Of a stretch of 64,000 nt of DNA, positions 44,961 to 56,808 are shown piece by piece. The notes under the pieces were generated by a model, which was not told the origin of the DNA, did not search any database, and saw only the letters and a list, made by a program, of their open reading frames with translations. Position 1 is the stretch's first letter. The number at the start of each line of letters is the position of its first letter. Source of the stretch: Adiantum capillus-veneris (taxonomy: Eukaryota > Streptophyta > Polypodiopsida > Polypodiales > Pteridaceae); NCBI GenBank assembly GCA_014529385.2, contig CM043963.1, positions 70,214,912-70,278,911 of the forward strand, given 5' to 3'. The position numbers and the translations under genes were made by a program.

Positions 44961-47900
44961 ATGGCTGACAACAACAACACAGATGTGTTTGTTAGGAAAT
45001 AAGACGTAGCTAAATAGATAATTGAGTAGATTACTTAATGGAGAGAGACAAATTTATATACACGAGATTATAGTGTAGAGAGAGAGAGAGAGAGTACACA
45101 CGATATACGTGGTTCACCCAATGTGGGCTACGTCCACGGGAAAGCAGCCACTCAATGGCTTTGGTACTTCAAAACAAGAACTAGTTTACAAAGGGATTAT
45201 ACCCTTAATGGAGCTCCCGCCTTGCTTCACTCTCACCACCTCACACTCACCTTGTTGCATCAACTTCACACTATGAAATGTGTGTAGAAATGGCCTCCTT
45301 TTATAGGCCAAAAGGGCTGCCCTCTCTTATGAGAGACAGCCATGTGTAGCCGCCCTTGTGCGAATAAGTCCAAATCGGACCCTCCAATCCGCCCATGTGT
45401 GGCCGCCCTTGAGAAGACAAGTCCGCTTTTGAATTCGGCCATCGGCCATTGAATTCGGCCACCGGCCACCGGCCATTGACTTCCGACCACCGGCCATTGG
45501 CCATTGACTACCAGCCACCGGCCAACCGACCGGTTGTTTTCCGACCACTTTCCGACCGCCGTCCGGCCATAATATTCCGGCGAAAAGGAATATTCCAAGG
45601 CCTTTAAAGTTGCCCCTGATTCTTGTCCGTGAAAATTTTGGTTTCCGGTGAGTGATTTTCCTTCACGCACGATGGCTTCTCCTCATAATGGGGGCCTTAC
45701 AAATGTGCGCTTTTACCGCAGAAAATTACAAGGGTAAATCAGGCTCCATACTTAACAGTGTTCAAGATGTTTGTTGTTGAGGACAGGTTGGATGGGGACA
45801 ACTACCTTATGTGGGCTTATATGATGCAACATGTTCTTGTTTCAAAGGGTGTCTGGAACATTGTGCAGGGAATTGATGTACGTCCTGGTTCTGAGGATGT
45901 AGGCAATGTTGAGGATGTTGCAGGTCTTGCTGCAAGGATTGCAGCTGTTAGAGTTGTTTTGCCTATGGTAGAACAAGCTCGTTGAGATGTTAAGGATGCG
46001 CAGGCTCATGCATTGATTGCGTTGTCTGTGAAGCGCACCATTGTTCCTCACATCCGTTCAGCAAAATCTGCAAAACAGGCTTGGGATATTTTAGCAGGTC
46101 TTTATGCAAGCCGCAATGAGGCTAAAATTGCTTTGCTGCGTAAAGAGCTGGAGTCGAAGATTATGCATGAGGAAGATGATATGGACACTAAAAATGCAGC
46201 CATTGTTGAGTCTTCTGTGAAAGGAGACTGTAATGCTGATGTTGATGCACAATGGGATTTTAGCGCAGAGTGCACTTACAATCCTGCTGTCCATGATGCA
46301 TGCTTGTCAGTTGTTGCAGATTCACATGTGTGGTATTTTGACAGTGGTGCTACAAAGCACATTACCTCACATCGTGAATTGTTTACCTCTCTCAAGTCAG
46401 TCCCTCATGGGAATTCAGTCACTTGTGCCAACAACGCCTCTTATCCAGTTCAAGAAGTTGGAAAGATTGTGCTCACTGCTGCTAATGGCAGTTCCTTACT
46501 TGTTGATGCACTTTATATACCTGGGATCAAGAAGAATCTCTTGTCTGTATCCGCACTTGCTAGACTTCGACTTGTAGTCAAATTTGTGGATGACAGATGT
46601 ACAATTCATGATCTCAGTTTTGGTGATGAAATTGTTGCATCTGGCTTTTTGTGCCGTGGGCTGTATAAGCTCACTTTGTATGACCAGTGTGGACAAAATT
46701 TTGCAAATGCTGTTGCAAATTCAAGGGCTATTTCAGAAGCAAAACTTTGGCATGCACGTTTTGGTCATCTGAATTTTGCCAGTTTGCTGCGTTTGCAGAA
46801 ATCTGATATGGTTGCTTCTTTGCCGCCTCTTGAAGCACCTGTCAAACATGTTTGTGAAGACTGTATTTTGGGTAAGATGCAGCGTTCTAAATTTCCAAAG
46901 GATAGTTCAGTTCGGGCCACATACAGGTTGCAGCTTGTGCATAGTGATGTTTGTGGGCCCATGCAAACTCCGTCCTTGGGCAATTACCTGTACTTCGTGA
47001 CTTTCATTGATGATTACACCAGGCATGCATGGGTATTTCTACTTAAAGTGAAGTCCGAAGTTTTTATGTGCTTCAAAAAATTTCTGGCTATGGCTGAAAA
47101 TGTCTCGAAATGTACAATGGGCACCCTCCTTTCCGATCGAGGGGGGGAGTATATGTCTCATGAATTTAATGCATTTCTGGCTAGTCGTGGGATAAAACAC
47201 CAATGTACAGTGCCTTATACACCTCAACAAAATGGTGTTGCTGAGAGGAAAAACAGGTCACTGACGGGAATGGCACGATGTATGGTCAAAAGTCAAGCTT
47301 TGCCGCATTCTTTTTGGCTTGAGGCCATTATGTGTGCCACCTATGTACTTAACAGGTGTCCTACGAAATCCTTGCAGTCTGTTACTCCATATGAAGCATG
47401 GCATGATAGAAAACCTTCTATTGAGCACATGCGTGTTATTGGCTGTTTGGCATATGCTTTGGTGCCACAAGTGCAGCATAGAAAATTGGATGATAAGGCT
47501 GTCAAATGTATTTTTGTTGGTTATAGTGTTGAAAGCAAAGGTTACAGGTTGTATCATCCGAAAACAAAATGTATTCCGGTTTCTCGAGATGTAGTGTTTG
47601 TGGAAGATTCTGTTCAGCCCTTGCTGTCATGTACTAGAGACAGTAATGTAAGCTCACAGGACATTTATGACACTTTGTTGCCTCTTTTCAGTGGTGGAAA
47701 TATGAAAGTAACTTCCAATGAGGCAAATGTACAGCCTATGGGGGTTTCTGAAAATGTTTTAGATCAGCCTATTACTGATGCAGATGTACATGATGTACTT
47801 GATGAGGAAATGGATGAAAATGAGCAGGCTAGAGGTATGCCAAAATGGCTGGTGCACACTTTGCGTGACAGTAAATTGGATGCACCTTTGTCTAGTCGTA

Positions 47901-49500
47901 CTCGCTCAGGCTCTCGCAATGCATCGTATGCATCAGATTGTTATGCTTTGGCTATGTCTAGTTTACATGATGTTGAGGAGCCTCTGACTTTTGATGAAGC
48001 ACAGAATTCAAAAAATTGGATGGCTGCCATGCAATCAGAATATGATGCCCTTATAGAAAATGACACATGGACTTTATGTGATTTGCCTCCTGGCAAAAAG
48101 TCCATTGGTACGAAGTGGGTTTACAAGTTGAAACGCAAGCCGGATGGTGAAATCGATCGCCATAAGGCTCGACTTGTTGCAAAGGTTATGCACAGCAAAA
48201 AGTCATAGATTATGAAGAGACTTTTGCTCCCACTTGACGTATGACTACTGTGCGTTGTCTATGTGCATTGGCAGCTCATTTTGGTTGGGATGTACATCAA
48301 TCAGACATTGTTACTGCTTTCTTGAATGGTGACATATTTGAGGAAGTTTATGTAACGCAGCCTCGCGGTTTTGTCATAAAAGGACAGGAGGACAAAGTGT
48401 GCAAATGTAACAAGGCTTTGTATGGGTTGAAGCAATCTCCTTGTGCTTGGTATGAGAAAGCTGACACTCATTTGGTCAAACAAGGCTTTCGTAACAGTCC
48501 AATAGAAATCACATTGTATGTAAAGCGTGAGGGTGATGTACTTCTCATTGTGGTTCTTTATGTTGATGATTTGCTGATCACTGGACCAAATGAGAGACAT
48601 ATTGCTGAATTTAAGGCTGATTTGAATGCTACTTTCAAGATGAAAGATTTGGGGCTGTTGCATCATTATTTGGGTATACAGTTTAAGCAGTGTGATGGTG
48701 GTATTGCCTTGTGTCAGAAAAGTTACATAGAGACATTGCTATGTAAGTTTGGACTTGAGGATTGCAAACCTATTGCCACTCCCATGGAAACAGGTTTGAA
48801 GCTGAGTCTACATGATGCTGGTGATCCTGCTCATGTCACCCTTTACCAAATTGTTGTTGGCTGCCTCATTTATGTATGCAACACGAGGCCGGATATTCAG
48901 TTTGCAGTCTCACAAGTCAGTAGATGTATGCATAGCCCAGGGTCTAAGCATAAGCAGGCTTCTGCTACCTTAGTGGCACTTTACATCTTGGCTTGTTTTA
49001 TCCCAAGGGGGGATCATTGCCGCCAGACTTACATGCTTTTTCGGACTCAGATTGGGCTGGTTGTTTTGACACGCGAGTGTCCACAAGTGGTTTTTGTTTC
49101 ATGCTTGGCAGTTCATGTATATCATGGTTGAGCAAGAAGCAACCTACTGTGGACACTTCGAGTTGTGAGGCTTAGTACAGGGCAGTCTTCACAGCTACGG
49201 TTGAGTGTGTATGGCTCAGACGCCTTATGGCTGATTTGGGTGTTGGACAGGACACTACCAACACTATCTACACTGACAGTCAGAGCGCATTGGCAGTTGC
49301 GAGGAACCCAGTTTTTCATGCTCGCACAAAGCACATTGAGGTGCATTACCATTATGTAAGGGAGAGGCTCTCAGCAGGAGATATCAGCTTGGCTTATGTG
49401 CCAACATAGGACAACCTTGCAGATCTTTTCACAAAGGCATTGTCTCATGAGAAGCTTGAAGCTTTCCGCAAAGCTTTGGGCTTACTCCCCTTTGTGGACT
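44961..49500 (+). pseudogene. Element F, Gag-Pol polyprotein, broken
   Basis: From an ATG at 44961 (MADNNNTDVF), interrupted by the solo LTR, to a stop at 49500 after LGLLPFVD. Breaks seen against element G: TGA at 45983-45985 (Trp lost), an in-gag deletion of about 500 bp near 46188 that removes the zinc knuckle, a shift near 48184, TGA at 48235-48237, a deletion/shift near 48955, TAG at 49173-49175 and TAG at 49407-49409. Domains still visible: protease WYFDSGATKHIT, integrase LVHSDVCGPM, LLSDRGGEYM and PYTPQQNGVAERKNRSL, reverse transcriptase LYVDDLLITG, RNase H SDSDWAGCFD and TDSQSALAVA. Domain order Gag-PR-INT-RT-RH is that of copia. Confidence 0.92.
44990..45757 (-). mobile_element. Solo LTR of copia family I inside element F
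   Basis: 768 bp; the plus strand reads TGTTAGGAAATAAG at the left and CCATACTTAACA at the right, flanked by a perfect GTGTT duplication (44985-44989, 45758-45762). It lies in the tenth codon region of the F Gag. Element G keeps the uninterrupted target, GATGTGTTCAAG. It is similar to the LTR at 23508-24258, so sense is minus; TATAAAAG lies near 45298-45307 on that strand. A GA run is at 45077-45094. The middle holds repeated GGCCATTG/GGCCACCG words. Confidence 0.92.
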
Positions 49501-49577
49501 GATCATGTCCTCAGGGCATGGCACTTCCCTTTACTCATGTGCCAGCTCTCGTTCACCGCATCACTCCAGGGGGGATT

Positions 49578-49804
49578 TGTTACCATATACATGTGGTAGT
49601 GATGTGTGTGAACACACTAGGACCGCCGGGGCATTTTTTCCCTCTTTAGGAGGTTTTTTCCCCCGAGCATTGTATATATGCCCATCACTCTAGGGCTATC
49701 TATCTTTCCACTGCACACTAAGTAACACACTCTCTATTGTGTGCCTTGAGCTTCCTTCGTCTTCTCCAAGCTGTGTGTGTTTCTTTGCAACCCTAATTCC
49801 AACA
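49578..49804 (+). repeat. 3' LTR of element F
   Basis: 227 bp, partner of 44372-44598, preceded by the polypurine tract CCAGGGGGGATT. Confidence 0.92.
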
Positions 49805-49815
49805 AGAAGATGCTT

Positions 49816-49904
<89 letters not shown>

Positions 49905-49957
49905 ACTCTCTCTCTCTCTCACTCTCAAAAGACGCATAAAAGCAAGATCTTGAGCAC
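49805..49957. repeat. Spacer with long (CT)n between elements F and G
   Basis: 153 bp of older DNA, of which 49818-49926 is almost pure CT with two short interruptions. Right end TGAGCAC holds the left copy of the G target duplication. Confidence 0.85.
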
Positions 49958-50184
49958 TGTTGGAATTAGGGTTGCAGAGAAACACACACAGCTTGGAGAA
50001 GACGAAGGAAGCTCAAGGCACACAATAGAGAGTGTGTTACTTAGTGTGCAATGGAAAGATTGATAGCCCTAGAGTGATGGGCGTATATACAATGCACGGG
50101 GGAAAAAACCTCCTAAAGAGGGAAAAAATGCCCCGGCGGTCCTAGTGTGTTCACACACATCACTACCAAATGTATATGGTAACA
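49958..50184 (-). repeat. 3' LTR of element G
   Basis: 227 bp; the plus strand runs from TGTTGGAATTAGGG to TATATGGTAACA. Confidence 0.94.
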
Positions 50185-50259
50185 AATCCCCCCTGGAGTG
50201 ATGCGGTGAACGAGAGCTGGCACATGAGTAAAGGGAAGTGCCATGCCCTGAGGACAGGA

Positions 50260-53200
50260 TCAGTCCACAAAGGGGAGTAAGCCCAAAGCTTTGCGGAAAG
50301 CTTCAAGCTTCTCACGAGACAATGCCTTTGTGAAAAGATCTGCAAGGTTGTCCTGTGTTGGCACATAAGCCAAGCTGATCTCTCCTGCTGAGAGCCTCTC
50401 CCTGACATAGTGGTAATGCACCTCAATGTGCTTTGTGCGAGCATGAAAAACTGGGTTCCTCGCAATTGCCAATGCGCTCTGACTGTCAGTGTAGATAGTG
50501 TTGGCAGTGTCCTGTCCAACACCCAAGTCAGCCATAAGGCGTCTGAGCCATACACACTCAACCGTAGCTGTGAAGACTGCCCTGTACTCAGCCTCACAAC
50601 TCGAAGTGGCCACAGTAGGTTGCTTCTTGCTCAACCATGATATACATGAACTGCCAAGCATGAAACAAAAACCACTTGTGGACACTCGCGTGTCAAAACA
50701 ACCAGCCCAATCTGAGTCCGAAAAAGCATGTAAGTCTGGCGGCAATGATCCCCCCTTGGGATAAAACAAGCCAAGATGTAAAGTGCCACTAAGGTAGCGG
50801 AAAATCCTCTTGACAGCCTGCCAATGCTTAGACCCTGGGCTATGCATAAATCTGCTGACCTGCGAGACTGCAAACTGAATATCTGGCCTCGTGTTGCATA
50901 CATAAATGAGGCAGCCAACAGCAGTTTGGTAAAGAGTGACATCAGCAGGATCGCCAGCATCATGTAGACTCAACTTCAAACCTGTTTCCATGGGAGTGGC
51001 AATAGGTTTGCAATCCTCAAGTCCAAACTTACATAGCAATGTCTCTATGTAACTTTTCTGACACAAGGCAATACCACCATCACACTGCTTAAACTGTATA
51101 CCCAAGTAATGATGCAACAGCCCCAAATCTTTCATCTTGAAAGTAGCATTCAATTCAGCCTTAAATTCAGCAATATGTCTCTCATTTGGTCCAGTGATCA
51201 GCAAATCATCAACATAAAGAACCACAATGAGAAATACATCATCCTCACGCTTTACATACAATGTGCTTTCTGTTGGACTGTTACGAAAGCCTCGTTTAAC
51301 CAAATGAGTGTCAGCTTTCTCATACCAAGCACGAGGAGATTGCTTCAACCCATACAAAGCCTTCTTACATTTGCACACTTTGTCCTCTTGTCCTTTTATG
51401 ACAAAACCGCGAGGCTGCGTTACATAAACTTCCTCAAATATGTCACCATTCAAGAAAGCAGTAACAATGTCTGATTGATGTACATCCCAACCAAAATGAG
51501 CTGCCAATGCACATAGAAAACGCACAGTAGTCATACGACAAGTGGGAGCAAAAGTCTCTTCATAATCTATGCCTTTTTGTTGTGCATAACCCTTTGCAAC
51601 AAGTCGAGCCTTATGGCGATCGATCTCACCATCGGGCTTGCGTTTCAACTTGTAAACCCACTTCGTACCAATGGCCTTTTTGCCAGGAGGCAAATCACAT
51701 AAAGTCCATGTGTCATTCTCTATAAGTGCATCATATTCTGATTTCATGGCAGCAATCCAATTTTCTGAATTCTGTGCTTCATCAAAAGACAGAGGCTCCT
51801 CAACATCATGTAAACTAGACACAGCCAAAGCATAACAATCTGATGCATAAGATGCATGGCGAGAGCCTGAACGAGTACGACTAGATAAAGGTGCATCCAA
51901 TTTACTGTCACGCAAAGTGTGCACCAGCCATTTTGGCATACCTCTAGCCTGCTCATTTTCATCCATTTCCTCATCAAGTACATCATGTACATCTGCATCA
52001 GTAATAGGCTGTTCTAAAACATTTTCAGAAACCCCATAGGCTGTACATTTCCCTCATTGGAACTTACATTCGTATTTCCACCACTGAAAAGAGGCAACAA
52101 AGTGTCATAAATGTCCTGTGAGCTTACATTACTGTCTCTAGTACATGACAGCAAGGGTTGAACAGAATCTTCCACAAACACTACATCCCGTGAAACCAAA
52201 ATACGTTTTGTTTGCGGATGATACAACCTGTAACCTTTGCTTTCAGCACTATAACCAACAAAAATACATTTGACAGCCTTATCATCCAATTTTCTGTGCT
52301 GCACTTGTGGCACCAAAGCATATGCCAAACAGCCAAAAACACGCATGTGCTCAATAGAAGGTTTTCTATCATGCCATGCTTCATATGGAGTAATAGACTG
52401 CAAAGCTTTCGTAGGACACCTGTTAAGTACATAAGTGGCACACATGATGGCCTCAAGCCAAAAAGAATGCGGCAAAGCTTGACTTTTGACCATACATCGT
52501 GCCATTTCCGTTAGTGACCTGTTCTTCCTCTCAGCAACACCATTTTGCTGAGGTGTATAAGGCACTGTACATTGGTGTTTTATCCCACGACTAGCCAGAA
52601 ATGCATTAAATTCATGAGACATATACTCCCCCCCTCGATCGGAACGGAGGGTGCCCATAGTACATTTTGAGACATTTTCAGCCATAGCCAAAAATTGTTT
52701 GAAGCACATAAAAACTTCGGACTTTGCTTTAAGCGGAAATACCCATGCATGCCTGGAGTAATCATCAATGAAAGTCACGAAGTACAGGTAATTGCCCAAG
52801 GACGGAGTTTGCATGGGCCCACAAACATCACTATGCACAAGCTTCAACCTGCATGTGGCCCTAACTGAACCATCCTTTGGAAACTTAGAACGCTGCATTT
52901 TACCCAGAATACAGCCTTCACAAACATGTTTGATAGGTGCTTCAAGAGGCGGAAAAGAAGCGACCATATCAGATTTTTGCAAACGCAGCAAACTGGCAAA
53001 ATTCAGATGACCAAAACGTGCATGCCAAAGTTTTGCATCTGAAATAGCCCTTGAATCTGCAACAGCATTTGCAAAATTTGGTCCACACTTGTCATACAAA
53101 GTGAGCTTATACAACCCACGGCACAAAAGCCCAGATGCAACAATTTCATCACCAAAACTGAGATCATGAACTGTACATCTGTCATCCACAAATTTGACTA

Positions 53201-54545
53201 CAAGTCCAAGTCTAGCAAGTGCGGATACAGACAATAGATTCTTCTTGATCCCAGGTACATAAAGTGCATCAACAAGTGTGAAGGAACTGCCATTAGCAGC
53301 AGTGAGCACAATCTTTCCAACTCCCTGAACTGGATAAGAGGCGTTGTTGGCACAAGTGACTGAATTCCCATGAGGGACAGACTCGAGAGAGGTAAACAAT
53401 TCACGATGTGAGGTAATGTGCTTTGTAGCACCACTGTCGAAATACCACACATGTGAATCTGCAGCAACTGACAAGCATGCATCATGGACAGCAGGATTGT
53501 AAGTGCACTCTGCGCTAAAAGCCCATTCTGCATCAACATCAGCATCACAATCTCCTTTCACAGAAGACTCAACAATGGCTGCATTTGTAGTGGAACCAGC
53601 ATTTGCAGTGGAACCACCCTCTTTCTTCTTAGCCTCTTTGGCCTTCAACTTAGGACACGACTTGATCAAGTGATCATTGGCTTTACAATAATGGCAACGC
53701 ATCTTCTTTTTGCCCTTATCACCAGAATTGCCAGACGAAGTGCTGCCAGCAGAAGCATTAGGAACAGAATTTTTGCCACTCGCAGCAGAACCATAAGAAG
53801 TGGCTGCATTACTGTTACCACCCTTTCTTTGAGAAGCAATAAAAGCCTGTTCAACTGCACGCTGCCTAGTCCTGTTTTTTCTAGAAAGTGACTCTTGCAA
53901 CAGCAATGTGCATAATGCATCAAACTTGACAACTTCAGGATTTCCTTGGGTCATCAGTCTCCAAGTACTAGCAAAAGTCTGGTAGGAATCTGGTAAGGCA
54001 TCAAGAACAGTCTGCACAAGGGAACTGTCAAAAATGACTTCACCTGCAGAAATGAGTTGCTCATTGATATCCTTGACACTAGCAAGGAAAGTGTCCATAT
54101 CATCTTCCTCATGCATAATCTTCGACTCTAGCTCTTTACGCAGCAAAGCAATTTTAGCCTCATTGCGGCTTGCATAAAGACCTGCTAGAATATCCCAAGC
54201 CTGTTTTGCAGATTTTGCTGAACGGATGTGAGGAATAATGGTGCGCTTCACAGACAACGCAATCAATGCATGAGCCTGCGCATCCTTAACATCCCAACGA
54301 GCTTGTTCTGCTGTAGGCAAAACAACTCTAACAGCTGCAATCCTTGCAGCAAGACCTGCAACATCCTCAATATCGCCTACATCTTCAGAACCAGGACGTA
54401 CATCAATGGCCTGCACAATGTTCCAGACACCTTTTGACACAAGAACGTGTTGCATCATATAAGCCCACATAGGGTAGTTGTCCCCATCCAACCTGTCCTC
54501 AGCAGCAAACATCTTGAACACATCTGTGTTGTTGTTGTCAGCCAT
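50260..54545 (-). CDS. Element G, copia Gag-Pol, one frameshift
   Basis: ATG at 54545 (MADNNNTDVF), stop at 50260 after LGLLPFVD; about 1428 residues if one base is allowed for. Domains in order: UBN2 Gag (KLDGDNY-type block near residue 22, KRTIIPHIRSAKSAKQAWDI near 104), Lys-rich zinc knuckle CHYCKANDHLIKSC near 295, protease WYFDSGATKHITS near 366, integrase zinc domain with HARFGHLN and CEGCILGK, integrase core LVHSDVCGPM, TLRSDRGGEYM and QQNGVAERKNRS, reverse transcriptase TKWVYKLKRKPDGEIDRHKA and LYVDDLLITG, RNase H SDSDWAGCFD, CEAEYRA and TDSQSALAIA. The only break is in a run of four G (plus 52032-52035) where element F has five; this splits the frame near residue 836. It may be a true mutation or a sequence error. 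Twenty upstream codons are open but lack the family N-terminus. Confidence 0.93.
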
Positions 54546-54907
54546 GGTAAATGCTGCACCTGATGTGAAAACTGCCCGAAAATAGGAGAAATGGAGCGGG
54601 AACAACTTGTGCTATATAGCACAAACCGTAGAAGACTATAAGGCACCTGTTATGCAGAAAACGGCACTGACAGAAAATCTGCACAAAATGACGAAATAAC
54701 CTGTGCAGTACTGCCCGTAGTGGAAACGGAGGCCGAAATGAGCCCAAATCAAAATTCTGAGCAGACCAAGCTCTTCGAGCTTCCCCAAAATATTTGTCGA
54801 CCTGCGAACGCTTGCCAAAGCTCACTGAAATCGGAGAAAGTGAGCAGGCGTGTGCTGGAGCAGCTGGCGACTAAGCCCGGGAGGATGTGACCTGCTCTGA
54901 TACCAAT
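54546..54907 (-). other. Element G leader with tRNA-Met primer site
   Basis: Primer site ATTGGTATCAGAGC at 54907-54894 on the minus strand, then 350 bases of untranslated leader before Gag. Confidence 0.88.
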
Positions 54908-55134
54908 TGTTGGAATTAGGGTTGCAGAGAAACACACACAGCTTGGAGAAGACGAAGGAAGCTCAAGGCACACAATAGAGAGTGTGTTACTTAGTGTGCA
55001 ATGGAAAGATTGATAGCCCTAGAGTGATGGGCGTATATACAATGCACGGGGGAAAAAACCTCCTAAAGAGGGAAAAAATGCCCCGGCGGTCCTAGTGTGT
55101 TCACACACATCACTACCACATGTATATGGTAACA
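54908..55134 (-). repeat. 5' LTR of element G
   Basis: 227 bp, almost identical to 49958-50184. Confidence 0.94.
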
Positions 55135-55138
55135 AGCA

Positions 55139-55725
55139 CGGGATGGATGCAAGACATAAAGAAGTGGTTTGGGAGATGGAATGCATTACACTTGCTACAT
55201 GATGCTTCAATTGACTCTCAAGTGAATGAAGCTTTTCTACAACGCCAATGTATTATGGCTTGGGAGAAATCCGGTGGGTCACGCTTTATACATTACACCA
55301 CCTATATTGCCCCCAACTACAAAACCATGTTCTTCGCTGAGAGAGGAAACCGTACTCACACTTACATGCTTGAGCCTATTCCCTTGTCCGCGATACGCAC
55401 TATCGCAGCAATTCGGCTTAGCTCCCATTTCCTTCGATGCGAGATAGGGCGTTGGGGCAATGGAGAAGAGTCAAATCGATTGTGCACATTATGCTCACTG
55501 CAAGTTCGAGAGTCTGAGTACCACACACTACTAGAGTGCTCAGCTTTTGATCACATCCGAACTTGCTTCTCTCACATTTTCAGCCATAACTTAGACCTAC
55601 ACACTTTCCTCTCCCAGCCAAAGTGCGGGCTCTCCATTGCGACTCTCATCACTACAATTTTGGAGCATCGAGAGTCACTCATCAGCCATACACATACTAC
55701 ATCACATGTAACTTTGGTCCCATAG
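55139..55725 (+). pseudogene. LINE reverse transcriptase, C-terminal fragment
   Basis: About 195 codons open to a stop at 55723-55725. The product has helices with WMQDIKKWFGRWN and VNEAFLQRQCIMAWE, then IRTIAAIRLSSHFLRCEIGRW, then the metal-binding pattern CTLC-x7-EYHTLLEC (C-x2-C...H-x4-C) that closes many plant non-LTR reverse transcriptases. The palm domain and endonuclease are missing, as expected of a 5'-truncated LINE, or lie beyond the insertions. Element G sits directly upstream, so codons 5' of 55135 belong to G. A (CT)n run follows 30 bases after the stop. Confidence 0.6.
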
Positions 55726-55753
55726 GTCATATTTGACCTCCGAGGACGATAAT

Positions 55754-55758
<5 letters not shown>

Positions 55759-55818
<60 letters not shown>
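55759..55818. repeat. (CT)n microsatellite
   Basis: Thirty CT units, 33 bp after the LINE fragment stop. Confidence 0.9.
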
Positions 55819-55819
<1 letters not shown>

Positions 55820-56081
55820 AAAAAGAGAAACAATATTACTATCATTGGGACAATAGAAAATCTATTTTCAGCAAATACAAAATGTTTTTACAACAAAATG
55901 TCAAGCCTGGAGAATCTCCAAGAGAAAGTCTTTGCACTTTGAGAGACCAAAGATGACTAGATCTACTTTGATCTTTGCCTTATCTTTCTTCTCTTTCTCT
56001 TCACCTTGCACACTCTCCCACTTAAGTCCTAGCCCTCATGAAAACCAAGCCAACAAGTGAACACAACCAAACTACTTTGCA

Positions 56082-56084
<3 letters not shown>

Positions 56085-56125
<41 letters not shown>
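56085..56125. repeat. (CT)n microsatellite
   Basis: About 20 CT units followed by a short A run. Confidence 0.9.
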
Positions 56126-56126
<1 letters not shown>

Positions 56127-56808
56127 AAAAAAAAAACTCTTTGAAAGAGTTTGTGCCTCTTTGAGTTTTTAGAGTTATCTATGCCACTTCACGTGAAGTC
56201 TGGGGGGCAACCAATTGCTAACTTTTTTACTTTCCATGAGAATTTTTTTTCTTAAAAGGATGCAATTGGTTGTCAACCAGTTGCAACCATGCTCCTAGGT
56301 GCAAGGGTGGAGCAGGCTGGGAACTGTAGACCACGACAAGCAAAGTAACACTTGTGATGTACTTTTTCAGGCTCTCACAAATTTAAATCACAAAACTGCT
56401 TACAGCTCTCATGGGAACGTAACATGGCTGGTTGTCGGTTTGCACACAAATGGACAACCATTGAAGCCAATGTTTGAGAAAAGTGTGCCTCAGCTTAGCA
56501 TTGAGCCGATTGAAAAATCAAAACAACCAATTGAAGGAAGGGAAAGAAGGATAAAATTTGCTTTGAAAATTCAAGAAAATAGAGTTAGATTGTAAAAGAA
56601 GGCATTTATTTTTTAAAAACTCCTCAATTGTTTGTGGGGAAATTACCAAGATACCCTTGTGTCTATTTTGGCTGGATTGTTTAAGATAATCTAATCTTTA
56701 TTCCTTTTTTACAATCGAGATTCATTTTTGAGCGCCTAGCAGTACATAATTTGTCCCAAATTACTTGCAAAAAGGAAATTATGCCTAAAAATAATGAATC
56801 AGTTCATG
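56126..56808 (+). other. No gene recognised; one 98-codon frame
   Basis: The frame 56299-56595 codes a basic product of no known family. Two GGTTG(T)CAACC words near 56215-56290 (CAACCAATTGC, GCAATTGGTTG) form a short inverted repeat about 50 bases apart, which could be the edge of a small transposon, but I could not place ends. Confidence 0.3.

Larger units (their letters stand above)
44372..49804 (+). mobile_element. Element F: copia retrotransposon, dead, with a nested solo LTR
   Basis: Two 227-bp LTRs (44372-44598, 49578-49804) that differ at about five positions. Near-duplication AGAA(A/G) at the edges. PBS of tRNA-Met type at 44601-44612 and polypurine tract CCAGGGGGGATT before the 3' LTR. 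Same family as element G, in opposite orientation. Interrupted by a 768-bp solo LTR (44990-45757). Confidence 0.92.
49958..55134 (-). mobile_element. Element G: young, nearly intact copia retrotransposon
   Basis: 5177 bp with two 227-bp LTRs (49958-50184 and 54908-55134) that differ at a single base by eye (A/C near 50168 and 55118). Perfect 5-bp duplication AGCAC (49953-49957, 55135-55139). Full Gag-Pol with one single-base gap. Minus-strand primer site at 54907-54894 and polypurine tract at 50198-50185 (CTCCAGGGGGGATT). Same family as element F, facing it tail to tail. Confidence 0.95.

Noticed and set aside
49739-49985. Frames of Ser-Leu or Arg-Glu repeats around 49.8 kb
   Set aside because: Direct translation of the CT tract; not genes. 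The same holds for 25618-25833, 32932-33253 and 10852-11043.
51109-51474. 121-codon plus-strand frame in element G
   Set aside because: Antisense shadow of the reverse transcriptase; the same shadow appears in element F at 48301-48666.
56299-56595. Small host gene
   Set aside because: No family, no flanking gene structure, surrounded by repeat remnants.
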